A DNA stretch of 64,000 bases from Nostocales cyanobacterium HT-58-2. GTDB lineage: Bacteria > Cyanobacteriota > Cyanobacteriia > Cyanobacteriales > Nostocaceae. The position numbers and the translations under genes were made by a program. The notes beneath the pieces are model-generated. The model had not been told where the DNA came from. It did no database searches and worked only from the letters and a program-made list of their open reading frames with translations. Shown piece by piece: positions 33,485 through 42,287 of this stretch. The stretch lies in the NCBI GenBank assembly GCA_002163975.1, contig CP019636.1, positions 6,575,501-6,639,500 on the forward strand, read 5' to 3'. Every line of letters begins with the position of its first letter. Positions within the stretch are counted from its first letter, which is position 1.

Positions 33485-34489
33485 ATGCCCGATCGCACTC
33501 CTTGGACTCCCCTCCATGCAAAAATACACCGTACCATCCGCTTGCGCCATTTATTTGAGCGCAACCAAAGGCTATTAGTCGCAGTTTCTGGCGGGCAAGA
33601 TTCACTGTGTCTCATCAAATTACTGTTAGATTTGCAACCAAAATGGGGATGGGAATTAGGTATTGCCCACTGTGATCATCGCTGGCGCCCTGACTCTCAA
33701 GCTAATGCTATCCATGTAGAAAATTTAGCCAAAAACTGGGGAGTTTCTTTTTATTTACAAACAACTCACGAACCTTTGAAAAGCGAAGCTGCAGCCCGAG
33801 ATTGGCGATATCAAGCCTTAAGTACTATTGCCTGTGACAATCAATTTCATAACATTGTCACAGGTCACACAGCTAGCGATCGCGCTGAAACTTTGCTTTA
33901 CAACTTAATTCGTGGTACAGGAGCTGATGGCTTGCAGGCATTAACCTGGCAACGGTTACTAGATAATGGCATCATGCTTGTACGCCCACTTTTAGAAATC
34001 ACTCGCAGACAAACAGGGCAATTTTGCCAAGATTTTCAACTTCCAATTTGGGAAGATTCTACAAATCAAGAGTTGAAATTTGCTCGTAACCGTATCCGTC
34101 AGCAGATCATTCCATATTTGCAAGAAAATTTCAACCCTCAAGTTGAATCAGCGCTGGCACAAACTGCCGAAATTCTGCAAGCGGAAGTGGAGTATCTAGA
34201 ACAAGCTGCCCATCAGCTGCGGGAAGAGGCGATGGCGGGGGATGAGGGAGGAATTGGGTATACTCTGCATTCAATCAAGCTAAATCGTCGCGTACTGCAA
34301 AAAGCACCACTGGCGCTACAACGTCGTGTTATGCGCCAGATATTACAAGAAATACTTGAAAGTGCTCCTAGTTTCGAGCAAATTGAAAAACTGAAAGCTT
34401 TAATTACAGCACCAAACCGTTCGCAGACTGATCCATTTCCTGGTGGTGCGATCGCCCAAGTTGAGGGTGACTGGATCTATCTTAAATAG
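33485..34489 (+). CDS. tilS: tRNA(Ile)-lysidine synthetase
   Basis: A 334-residue enzyme that attaches lysine to C34 of tRNA-Ile(CAU) with ATP, changing its decoding to AUA. The PP-loop is LVAVSGGQDSLCLIKLL near residue 36. HCDHRWRPDSQANA and VTGHTASDRAETLLYNLIRGTGADGL are the next family signatures. It is short because cyanobacterial TilS lacks part of the C-terminal tRNA domains of E. coli. The ATG at 33485 is the natural start, giving MPDRTPWTPLHAK. It lies beside hmpF and converges with it, the stops being 60 bases apart. Confidence 0.93.
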   Translation: MPDRTPWTPLHAKIHRTIRLRHLFERNQRLLVAVSGGQDSLCLIKLLLDLQPKWGWELGIAHCDHRWRPDSQANAIHVENLAKNWGVSFYLQTTHEPLKSEAAARDWRYQALSTIACDNQFHNIVTGHTASDRAETLLYNLIRGTGADGLQALTWQRLLDNGIMLVRPLLEITRRQTGQFCQDFQLPIWEDSTNQELKFARNRIRQQIIPYLQENFNPQVESALAQTAEILQAEVEYLEQAAHQLREEAMAGDEGGIGYTLHSIKLNRRVLQKAPLALQRRVMRQILQEILESAPSFEQIEKLKALITAPNRSQTDPFPGGAIAQVEGDWIYLK

Positions 34490-34549
34490 TTCTAAACTTC
34501 TTATTATCACTCAGCACTGATTATGATGCTGCTAACTGCGGTTGAGATA

Positions 34550-36280
34550 TCAGACTGAGGAGGGTCTGAGCATTTGAGTAATAGCTTGAAGCTGAAAATC
34601 GCCTGTTTCTTGTACTCTAGCTAACGATTCAGCAATCCCTTGTAACTTTTGCCGCAACCCATCAACGGAATCTTGAATAGGTTGTAGGGCTTCTTGATAG
34701 AAATTTAGCCGTCCTTGAGATTCTGCGGTTACTGTTTGCACAGATAACAAGTTTTGCTCCATTGTTTGCAGTAAGTCGCGCTGAGTTTGCTGCTGTTGTG
34801 TTTGTTGGGCAATGACTCCCTGCATTTGCTCAATGCTAGTACGCATCTGCTCAATCTCATGCTCCAGATTTTGCAATTCCTGTGACTGTTGTTGCTGCTG
34901 AATTTCAATTTGCAGAAGAATTGATTTTAGATCAGTATTGGTCTCCTCTTGTTCATTATCTAGACTTTTTCCTTGTCGGCGCAGCAGTACTGTTTGATGT
35001 TGCTTGAAAGTATCTTGTCGCTCAAGCATATTGCGGCGTTGTCCAACCAATGTTTCATTAAGCATTTGGTAAAGGTCTTTTTCATCTACCAGTTCAGCTT
35101 CTAAATTGCTGCGTTCTAGTTCAGATGCTTGGTTTATCTTCTGTTGAAGTTCTTCTATAGTTTTTTGTTTTTCTTTCAGTTCTTGTTCTTGTTCGTGGAC
35201 GAAGCTAGAATCGATTTCTAACTTCTGCTGCAAGTCTCGCACGATATCTTGCAGTTGTTCTAAAGGCATACTTTCCAAAGCTGACACATCAACTTTCCGA
35301 GTGGGAGTTACATCAACAATTGTTGCGGCAAACGAGTGAATCTTCTGGTGTAACTTCTCCTGATGTCGTAGCTGCTCTTCCAGTATTCTTGCATACTCTT
35401 GTTTGTTGGCAAGAGTAGCTGTATTGACCTTTAACTCAGCTATTTGCTGTTCAAGAGAATTTTGCCCCTCCTGCCATTCTTTTTGGCGTTCAGACAACTC
35501 TTGCGACAGACGATTAACTTCTGCTTGCTGTTGTTCAGCTGTAACTCTCTGCTGCTCCAATTGTTGCCAATGTGGGTTCAGAACTGCTTGCTGTCTCTCT
35601 ACTATTTCAAAAGCAAAATTTAGGTGTTCGCGTACTGTTTCTATAGGAGTCACACTCGTAGAAATCTGAGTCAGCAACTCATTGAGCACTCGGCTTTGCT
35701 CTTCATCCAACACAGCCCCCTGTTGACGCCCTGTTGTGTACTCTTCCAAGCGACGCTGCTCACCCCGCAAGTGCTCCCATGCTCCTTCCAGTTCTTGGCG
35801 ATTCCGCTCGAATTCAGAGCGCAAGTTTTCAATTTCCTCGCGATTACTGTCTATTTCTTGCTGTTGCGCCTCCAGACGTTGAAATTCATCTTCCATATGT
35901 TGCAGTTGTTCCAAGCGAGTTTCCATATCTATTTCACGGCGATTCAACTCTTGGGCTTGAAACGTCAAAGACTGCTTCCACTGGTCAATTTCTTCTTCTT
36001 TAACTTTAAATTTTTCTACTTGACGGGAAAAAGTCTGCAAAATATTAACTAACGGTCGTCCTGCTTCCTGAATCCGCTGCACTTGACGATTTGGATTCAT
36101 CTCAACTAATACGAGTACGCCATCACTTAATTTACTGGCTTCCTCAGTGGCGATCGCTTCTTCCGAAACAGTACTCCAGCTTTGGTCAGTTCGCTGACAA
36201 GCTAATAGTTTTAGTTCGGTTTTGCTACCACCACCAAGTAAACCGCCTTTCTGCTTTTGTACTTCTGCTAAATACAGCAC
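34550..36280 (-). CDS. hmpF: Pilus motility taxis protein HmpF
   Basis: A 576-residue protein. The first ~100 residues are globular (MLYLAEVQKQKGGLLGGG..LVLVEMNPNRQVQRIQEAGRPLV). The rest is a near-continuous coiled coil of Glu/Gln heptads, for example EEIDQWKQSLTFQAQELNRR. This is the HmpF form known from Nostoc punctiforme, where it is essential for pilus-driven hormogonium motility and polarises in phototaxis. It sits immediately upstream of, and divergent from, hmpABCDE, as expected. The 578-base gap between them carries both promoters. Confidence 0.9.
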   Translation of the reverse strand: MLYLAEVQKQKGGLLGGGSKTELKLLACQRTDQSWSTVSEEAIATEEASKLSDGVLVLVEMNPNRQVQRIQEAGRPLVNILQTFSRQVEKFKVKEEEIDQWKQSLTFQAQELNRREIDMETRLEQLQHMEDEFQRLEAQQQEIDSNREEIENLRSEFERNRQELEGAWEHLRGEQRRLEEYTTGRQQGAVLDEEQSRVLNELLTQISTSVTPIETVREHLNFAFEIVERQQAVLNPHWQQLEQQRVTAEQQQAEVNRLSQELSERQKEWQEGQNSLEQQIAELKVNTATLANKQEYARILEEQLRHQEKLHQKIHSFAATIVDVTPTRKVDVSALESMPLEQLQDIVRDLQQKLEIDSSFVHEQEQELKEKQKTIEELQQKINQASELERSNLEAELVDEKDLYQMLNETLVGQRRNMLERQDTFKQHQTVLLRRQGKSLDNEQEETNTDLKSILLQIEIQQQQQSQELQNLEHEIEQMRTSIEQMQGVIAQQTQQQQTQRDLLQTMEQNLLSVQTVTAESQGRLNFYQEALQPIQDSVDGLRQKLQGIAESLARVQETGDFQLQAITQMLRPSSV

Positions 36281-36858
36281 ACTGCTATTCCTTTTGTGTA
36301 CTTAATACTTATGTTTTGAGCTATACCTTAAATAATTCACTAGCCTGTCTCATCTATTCTCGGTGGAGGATAAAAAGATACAGATAGTAAAGACAATATT
36401 TTTATAGACGCGATATCTCACGTCTTAATAGTTATGAAAGTGACTTGTCACCTAATTTATATTTTGTACTGATAGTAGTGATGATGACTTCCGTGTTATC
36501 ACTAACATTACTAAAGTAAATTGGCAAAATTCTAGTTATGTCTTCTCACAAACAAGAAGGGCTGCTTTAACTATTCACCATAGACTTTGCTTTTCTGCTC
36601 TTGTCCATTGCCTACTTCTGTTGCCTACTACAGTTAGTGAATATATTTTTCTACCACTCATGTCATATATTCTCTCTACCAGAAGGCTATAACAAAGAAT
36701 GTAATAAATAAAGCTCATCCTCTCCACACTTTTTGGAACAATGGACAACCTAAAAGTTGTCAAGGCAGGCGTTGAAGAGATCTTGAGCTTTCAACTAGCC
36801 GATAGTCATAAATAGAATTTTTGTAAAAAATTTTTATATAAGGAGTTTTTTTAACTAA
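36281..36858. other. Divergent hmpF / hmpA promoter region
   Basis: The 578-base gap is AT-rich without a gene. It should hold the promoters of both hmpF and the hmpA operon. AAGGAG at about 36840, 13 bases before the ATG of hmpA, is the ribosome-binding site. AGACGCGATATCTCACGTCT near 36407 is an imperfect palindrome of the type seen after psbX. I could not place a sigma-J-type box with confidence. Confidence 0.5.
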
Positions 36859-38085
36859 ATGCAGGGAAATTTAGATGAAATTGATATTCGCAGTATCCTG
36901 CAGTTGATAGAGTTGGGACAGCGAACAGGACTACTATTTGTCGAAGCATACAGCTCTCACAGCAGGCATAAAGTTAGTATACGCAACGCCGAATGTCAAC
37001 TGCCGTCTTGGTTTGTCTTTTTTTTGAATGGTCAAATCATTTACGCTACGAATGACGATAGCAGTTTGTCCCGGCTTAGTCATTACTTGCGTCATTACCG
37101 AGTCAATGTGCAACTTGATGAAAGACAAGCAGCTGCTTTAGGGTTGTTCAATACACTAGAGTATGGGTATCTGTGGATGCTCTTAGAGAAAAATATAATC
37201 AAACCAGTACAAGCTCGTAGTATTATTTACAACTTTGTATACGAGACTCTATTTGACATATTAAGCTTACATCAAGGTCGCTTTATTTTTGAGTTAGGAT
37301 CAGCACTTACCCCGCAATTGACCTCTGTAGCAATTGCTCCTTTGGTAATCACAATGACTAAACAGGTGCAGGAGTGGAAGCAGTTATATCCACTCATTCA
37401 GTCTCCTGAGCAATTTCCACTGCTTGTTGACATAGATCAACTACGAACTTCCTTGTCAGTAGCCACAGTGAGTAAACTACAGTACTGGGCAGATGGTCAT
37501 ACATCCCTGCGTCAACTAGCTCGCTATCTCAATCGGGATATTTTGACAGTTGCCAAAGCTATCTACCCATACGTAAAACAAGGCTGGTTAAAATGTATAT
37601 TTAAATATACGGAAGATACGAGTATTAAGACTCAAAATTTGGCAAAAAAATTAGAAAAGAACCATAAAGCGTATATAGCCTGTATTGACGATGTAACAAT
37701 TTGTGAGATAGTAGAAGCTATTTTAAAGCCTCATGGATATGAAGTCATTGCTTTGCCCAATCCATTAGAAGCTCTCAATCAGATTTTTCAACTTGAGCCA
37801 GTTTTCATTCTATGCAACATTGCCATGTCAGAACTGAATGGATATGAGATTTGCGCGATGCTAAGACACTCAACAGCATTTCGATTCGTACCAATCATTT
37901 TGCTGAGCGATCGCTTAAACTTTGTTGAGCAAACAAGAGCCAGAATTGTAGGGGCGACAGATTCTTTAACCAAACCATTTACGGATACTGAGTTATTAAT
38001 GCTTGTAGAAAGGTATGTCACTACAGTGGAGTCTAGAGCAACAAAAAAGATACAACATTTGTTGAGTGGACAAAAGATGGAGTAA
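36859..38085 (+). CDS. hmpA: PatA-like response regulator HmpA
   Basis: A 408-residue protein. Residues 1-115 form a DUF4388/PATAN-type domain (MQGNLDEIDIRSILQLIELGQRTGLLFVEA). A helical middle follows, then a receiver fold from ~272 (YIACIDDVTICEIVEAIL). Acid pocket residues, the Ser in ILLSD and the Lys in LTKPF are kept. The phospho-acceptor position in FILCNIAMSELNGYE is Asn320 instead of Asp (codon AAC at 37816). So the receiver is probably not phosphorylated. It starts the hmpABCDE operon, and PatA-like proteins in this locus shape pilus or heterocyst patterning. Confidence 0.9.
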   Translation: MQGNLDEIDIRSILQLIELGQRTGLLFVEAYSSHSRHKVSIRNAECQLPSWFVFFLNGQIIYATNDDSSLSRLSHYLRHYRVNVQLDERQAAALGLFNTLEYGYLWMLLEKNIIKPVQARSIIYNFVYETLFDILSLHQGRFIFELGSALTPQLTSVAIAPLVITMTKQVQEWKQLYPLIQSPEQFPLLVDIDQLRTSLSVATVSKLQYWADGHTSLRQLARYLNRDILTVAKAIYPYVKQGWLKCIFKYTEDTSIKTQNLAKKLEKNHKAYIACIDDVTICEIVEAILKPHGYEVIALPNPLEALNQIFQLEPVFILCNIAMSELNGYEICAMLRHSTAFRFVPIILLSDRLNFVEQTRARIVGATDSLTKPFTDTELLMLVERYVTTVESRATKKIQHLLSGQKME

Positions 38086-38237
38086 AAAATAATATCGCAG
38101 AATCAGCAACATTCAGGATAACTCTATCTAATAAATTGCCGAAAGAATAGAATAATTTTATACAATCAATCCTTGTGGAGAAGTCAGCGAATGTTCCAAT
38201 CTAGCAACGTCTACATCAGGAGGTATATAGGTGTTTT

Positions 38238-38603
38238 ATGAGTACAGTTCTGATTGTGGAAGACAGTATTGCACAAAGGGAGATGATTACAGACCTGCTC
38301 AAAGCGAGTGGCTTAACAGTGACTCATGCCAGTGATGGAGTAGAAGCATTGGAGACTATTCAATCTGCTCGCCCCGATATCGTGGTGTTGGATATCGTTA
38401 TGCCTCGGATGAACGGCTACGAAGTTTGCCGACGCCTAAAGTCCGATCCAAAAACCCAAGATGTACCGGTCGTGATGTGTTCTTCTAAAGGGGAGGAATT
38501 TGATCGCTACTGGGGTATGAAGCAGGGAGCAGATGCTTACATAGCAAAACCCTTTCAACCGACTGAGTTGGTGGGAACAGTCAAACAACTGCTGCGAGGA
38601 TAA
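38238..38603 (+). CDS. hmpB: CheY-like response regulator HmpB
   Basis: A 121-residue stand-alone receiver. It has VLIVEDSIAQ at the start, the phospho-acceptor Asp in PDIVVLDIVMPRMNGYE, and Lys in YIAKPFQP. It should be phosphorylated by the CheA-like HmpE and relay to the pilus machinery. AGGAGG at 38219 precedes the ATG by 13 bases. It is followed 13 bases later by the CheW gene. Confidence 0.93.
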   Translation: MSTVLIVEDSIAQREMITDLLKASGLTVTHASDGVEALETIQSARPDIVVLDIVMPRMNGYEVCRRLKSDPKTQDVPVVMCSSKGEEFDRYWGMKQGADAYIAKPFQPTELVGTVKQLLRG

Positions 38604-38616
38604 GGATGAACTCAAC

Positions 38617-39147
38617 ATGGTTACTAAACCGGACTTTTTAGGAGGAAGTGGACAAGACCACTTCCGTCCTGAATTACAAGTAGAAAGTCCTGAAGGAGAA
38701 TTATATTTAAGGTTTTATATTCCCTCACGTCAGGAGTTTGCACTATTAGCTACGGGTATCCGGGAGGTCATCGAACTCAGTCCCGATAAAATTACCCCAA
38801 TTCCTAATGCTTCGCCTTTGCTTTTGGGTACTCTAAATCTACGAGGTCGAGTCATTTGGGTAGCTGATTTGGGTCAATTTCTCGGAGAAGCAACTCCTTT
38901 AAACACAGATCGAGCTGAGATTCCTGTGATTGCCATAGAAGAGCAAGACACAATCGTTGGCTTGGCTGTTGAGGAAATCGGCGGTATGGACTGGCTGGAC
39001 ATACAGCATCTGATGGCATCAAAGACTATGCCAAACACAATCACTCCCTTTTTACGGGGAGAGTGGATAGTAGATGCAAAAAAAAATCAGTGTCTGCGGC
39101 TGCTCGATCAAACGGCAATTTTGCGGAGTGTGCGGTGGACAGGATGA
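38617..39147 (+). CDS. hmpC: CheW-like adaptor HmpC
   Basis: A 176-residue CheW protein. It has the beta-barrel signature LYLRFYIPSRQEFALLATGIREVIELS, then PLLLGTLNLRGRVIWVADLGQFLG. It couples the MCP HmpD to the kinase HmpE at the cell poles. The N-terminal ~25 residues are extra polar sequence. The gene lies between hmpB and hmpD in a tight operon, with 16 bases before hmpD. Confidence 0.92.
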   Translation: MVTKPDFLGGSGQDHFRPELQVESPEGELYLRFYIPSRQEFALLATGIREVIELSPDKITPIPNASPLLLGTLNLRGRVIWVADLGQFLGEATPLNTDRAEIPVIAIEEQDTIVGLAVEEIGGMDWLDIQHLMASKTMPNTITPFLRGEWIVDAKKNQCLRLLDQTAILRSVRWTG

Positions 39148-39163
39148 AATAGGGAGGTAGGAA

Positions 39164-42100
39164 ATGGCAGCGAGTATAGAGGATTGCGAGCAGACATATC
39201 AGCAGGCTTATAAAGCCTACGTGAAAGGCAACTACCAAGAAGCAGCCACTCTCATCGACCAAGTGGTGCAACATCTACCCGATGAACCTAATATCCATTT
39301 ACTCAGAGGTCATGTTTACTATGTTTTGCAGCAGTATGACGTGGCAAGAGTGGAATATCAAAAGGTGTTAGAGTTTACTGAAGACCAAGAAATCATCAGC
39401 TTTGCCCAACGTGGTCTTGACAATATAAATAAATACCAAAATCAGTCTCAGCAAGAACTAGACAATTCAGTTGCGCCAAACCACAATGATGCTAAGAACT
39501 TTTCGGATTCCTCAGAAGCTCATCATCAGCAACAAAAAATAGAAGATTTAGAGGATGCTCAAGCCTCTAACAGTAGCAGCTTTGATTTCAACTCCTTTGA
39601 TAATAAGCATCAGGAAGCTGTAGACTCAATAGAAGAGCTACCTGTCAGCAGTCCATTTGATATACCAGAAAACGATATTAGTACTACATTTACTCCAACG
39701 TCAAATCCAAAAGAAAATTTTAGCGATGACCCTTTTGCAGTGATTCAACAAGAGGCGTGGCAACAACCTGATAAGAGTGACAAAGAAGCACAAGCAGAAT
39801 TAGACTTGCCAAATTTTTGGTCTGAAGATTTTTCACAAGTAAGTCTTCAAACTCCAGAAGAAGATAGAATTTCACCTATAACTCATACAAATATTGAAAA
39901 GCAAAATAGTAGCGACTCACAAGTTGTACAAGTTGTTTCATCAACCAACACTGACTTAGAAAATCAGACTACATTCAGTGACGAAAGCTCACAACAAGCG
40001 AACAGTAATGATTTCAACTTGAAAACACACTCTTTTGCAGATGAAACTTTGCTGACAACAGAAACGGAAATCAAGGCGAGTTCAACAATAAGTCATATAG
40101 AATACAACAGTAGTCAAGAAAACTTTTCTCAAACCTTGCAAAATTCATTAGAGCGAGAGGTTGATGAGTCTTATGACCATACTGCAGTTCCAGTCTCTGT
40201 GGAAGTATCCTCTTCTTTTAACATCGATTTCACCCTAGAAGAGGAACAACTTGGCGCAGGCTCTGGAACACAGTCTAATAGCTTTGATGATGACAGTTTT
40301 GACATTAAGGCTTTTGAGTCTGCCTTTGAATCGGACAAGACATTGTCTGTCAATGATGACAAAAGTAGCAGACTGAGTGGAAATGTTTCTCATGGCAACA
40401 GCGATAACAACATAGAGTTTTTAGACAATTTTGATGAATTTGACGACCTAGGGAACATTCCACGGTTTGACCTTACAGAAACTTCTTCCTTCGCAGATTC
40501 ACAGATGCCTTCTGTCTCCGTGGAAAACAACTATAACTCGCGTGCTGGAGAAAAGACGACATCCAGTCATGAAAGTCATGACTTTACCTTGGAGAGTCCC
40601 TTTTCGGATCGCTCGAAGCGTAGTACCCCAACAAGTCATCACGACTCGGAATTATTCACAATCACTGGTTCTCAAGAAGAAGTCCCAGTGTTTACCCAAG
40701 GAGATGTCTCGCACATAGAATCCCCAGTCTCGGTTGAGCAAAGCTTTCTTGCTCCATTGGAAAATGCCCCACTACAAACTAAGCCATGGATTGTCGCTGG
40801 TAGTGTAGGTGTAGTTTCGGCGCTGGTTGTCGCTGGAGTGAGCTTTGTTTGTACTAACTTTTCACCACCTCAACAACGGGAGTCAGTGCGAAACGTCGGT
40901 TGGGCAATGTCCTTAGCAGCAGGAATTGCTGGATTTGCCAGCGCAGGTATTATGGGAAGTCTCACCATTAAGCAAATTCGCCGTACCACTAGAGATCTGC
41001 AAGCTCAATTTGATGCTGTGCGTCAGGGAAATCTGAATGTTCAAGCCAGTGTCTATTCACAAGACGAATTTGGGCAGCTCGCTACTGGCTTTAACGAAAT
41101 GGCTCGTGTTATATTCACAACCACCCATGAAGCGACACGTAAGGCTCAAGAACAAGAGGAAGCGAAGGAAAACTTGCAACGCCAAGTGATTCGCCTGTTA
41201 GATGATGTGGAAGGAGCCGCCAGAGGAGATTTGACTGTGCAAGCTGAGGTCACTGCTGATGTTCTTGGAGCGGTAGCTGATGCTTTTAACCTGACAATTC
41301 AAAACTTGCGGGATCTTGTGCAAAAAGTGAAAATGGCAGCGCGAGAAGTGACCAGAGGGGCAACCAATTCCGAAACCTTTGCTAGGGCATTATCTAGTGA
41401 TGCTCTGCGGCAAGCAGAAGAATTGGCGGTGACACTCAATTCTGTACAAGTCATGACTGACTCCATTCAACGTGTAGCAGAAGCAGCGCGGGAAGCAGAA
41501 GCTGTGACCCGTGATGCTAGCGAAATTGCCCTCAAAGGTGGAGAAGCGGTGGAGAACACAGTGGCAGGAATTTTAGAAATTCGGGAAACTGTAGCGGAAA
41601 CAACCAGAAAAGTGAAGCGACTAGCAGAGTCATCTCAAGAAATTTCTAAAATTGTGGCGTTAATTTCCCAGATTGCCTCCAGGACTAATTTGTTAGCACT
41701 CAACGCTAGTATTGAAGCGGCACGTGCTGGAGAAGCCGGACGAGGTTTTGCAATTGTGGCGGATGAAGTGCGCCAGTTAGCAGATAAATCAGCTAAGTCC
41801 TTAAAAGAAATAGAACAAATCGTGATGCAAATTCAGAGCGAAACAGGTTCTGTGATGACTGCAATGGAAGAAGGAACACAGCAGGTCATTAAAGGCACAA
41901 AATTAGCAGACGAAGCTAAGCGATCACTAGAAAACATTATCCAAGTTGCAAAGCGAATCGATATCTTGGTTCGCGGGATTACTTCAGATACAGTTGAGCA
42001 AACTGAAACCTCCCGTGCTGTCGCTCAGGTTATGCAATCTGTGGAACTCACGGCGCAAGAAACTTCTCAGGAAGCACAACGAGTTTCTGGTGCTTTACAA

Positions 42101-42178
42101 CATCTAGTGGGTGTCTCTGGTAACCTGATTACCTCTGTTGAACGCTTCCGGGTCGAAACTGCTGAAGATACAAGGTAA
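39164..42178 (+). CDS. hmpD: Methyl-accepting chemotaxis protein HmpD (PilJ-like)
   Basis: 1004 residues. The N-terminus is TPR-like (about 10-95: YQQAYKAYVKGNYQEAATLI, PDEPNIHLLRGHVYYVLQQYD). Residues ~100-530 are an acidic Ser/Asp/Glu-rich low-complexity region. Two membrane helices (about 540-562 and 580-603) follow, then HAMP units with GNLNVQASVYSQDEFGQL and GDLTVQAEVTADVLGAV. The signalling tip at ~842 reads LISQIASRTNLLALNASIEA ARAGEAGRGF. GGGAGG sets the start. It senses light or surface cues and activates HmpE. Confidence 0.93.
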   Translation: MAASIEDCEQTYQQAYKAYVKGNYQEAATLIDQVVQHLPDEPNIHLLRGHVYYVLQQYDVARVEYQKVLEFTEDQEIISFAQRGLDNINKYQNQSQQELDNSVAPNHNDAKNFSDSSEAHHQQQKIEDLEDAQASNSSSFDFNSFDNKHQEAVDSIEELPVSSPFDIPENDISTTFTPTSNPKENFSDDPFAVIQQEAWQQPDKSDKEAQAELDLPNFWSEDFSQVSLQTPEEDRISPITHTNIEKQNSSDSQVVQVVSSTNTDLENQTTFSDESSQQANSNDFNLKTHSFADETLLTTETEIKASSTISHIEYNSSQENFSQTLQNSLEREVDESYDHTAVPVSVEVSSSFNIDFTLEEEQLGAGSGTQSNSFDDDSFDIKAFESAFESDKTLSVNDDKSSRLSGNVSHGNSDNNIEFLDNFDEFDDLGNIPRFDLTETSSFADSQMPSVSVENNYNSRAGEKTTSSHESHDFTLESPFSDRSKRSTPTSHHDSELFTITGSQEEVPVFTQGDVSHIESPVSVEQSFLAPLENAPLQTKPWIVAGSVGVVSALVVAGVSFVCTNFSPPQQRESVRNVGWAMSLAAGIAGFASAGIMGSLTIKQIRRTTRDLQAQFDAVRQGNLNVQASVYSQDEFGQLATGFNEMARVIFTTTHEATRKAQEQEEAKENLQRQVIRLLDDVEGAARGDLTVQAEVTADVLGAVADAFNLTIQNLRDLVQKVKMAAREVTRGATNSETFARALSSDALRQAEELAVTLNSVQVMTDSIQRVAEAAREAEAVTRDASEIALKGGEAVENTVAGILEIRETVAETTRKVKRLAESSQEISKIVALISQIASRTNLLALNASIEAARAGEAGRGFAIVADEVRQLADKSAKSLKEIEQIVMQIQSETGSVMTAMEEGTQQVIKGTKLADEAKRSLENIIQVAKRIDILVRGITSDTVEQTETSRAVAQVMQSVELTAQETSQEAQRVSGALQHLVGVSGNLITSVERFRVETAEDTR

Positions 42179-42212
42179 TTAATCAATAGTTCATAGTTCA
42201 AAGTCGAAGCCT

Positions 42213-42278
42213 TGACTTTTGACTTTTGACTTTTGACTCTTGACCCTTGACTCTTGACTCTTGACTTTTGACTTTTGA
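42213..42278 (+). repeat. Heptanucleotide tandem repeat (STRR) between hmpD and hmpE
   Basis: TTGACTT, TTGACTC and TTGACCC units of seven bases repeat about nine times in the 109-base gap. This is the short tandemly repeated type known from heterocystous cyanobacteria. It begins 35 bases past the hmpD stop and ends ten bases before the hmpE start, so it lies inside the operon transcript. Confidence 0.85.
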
Positions 42279-42287
42279 CGATAAAAT

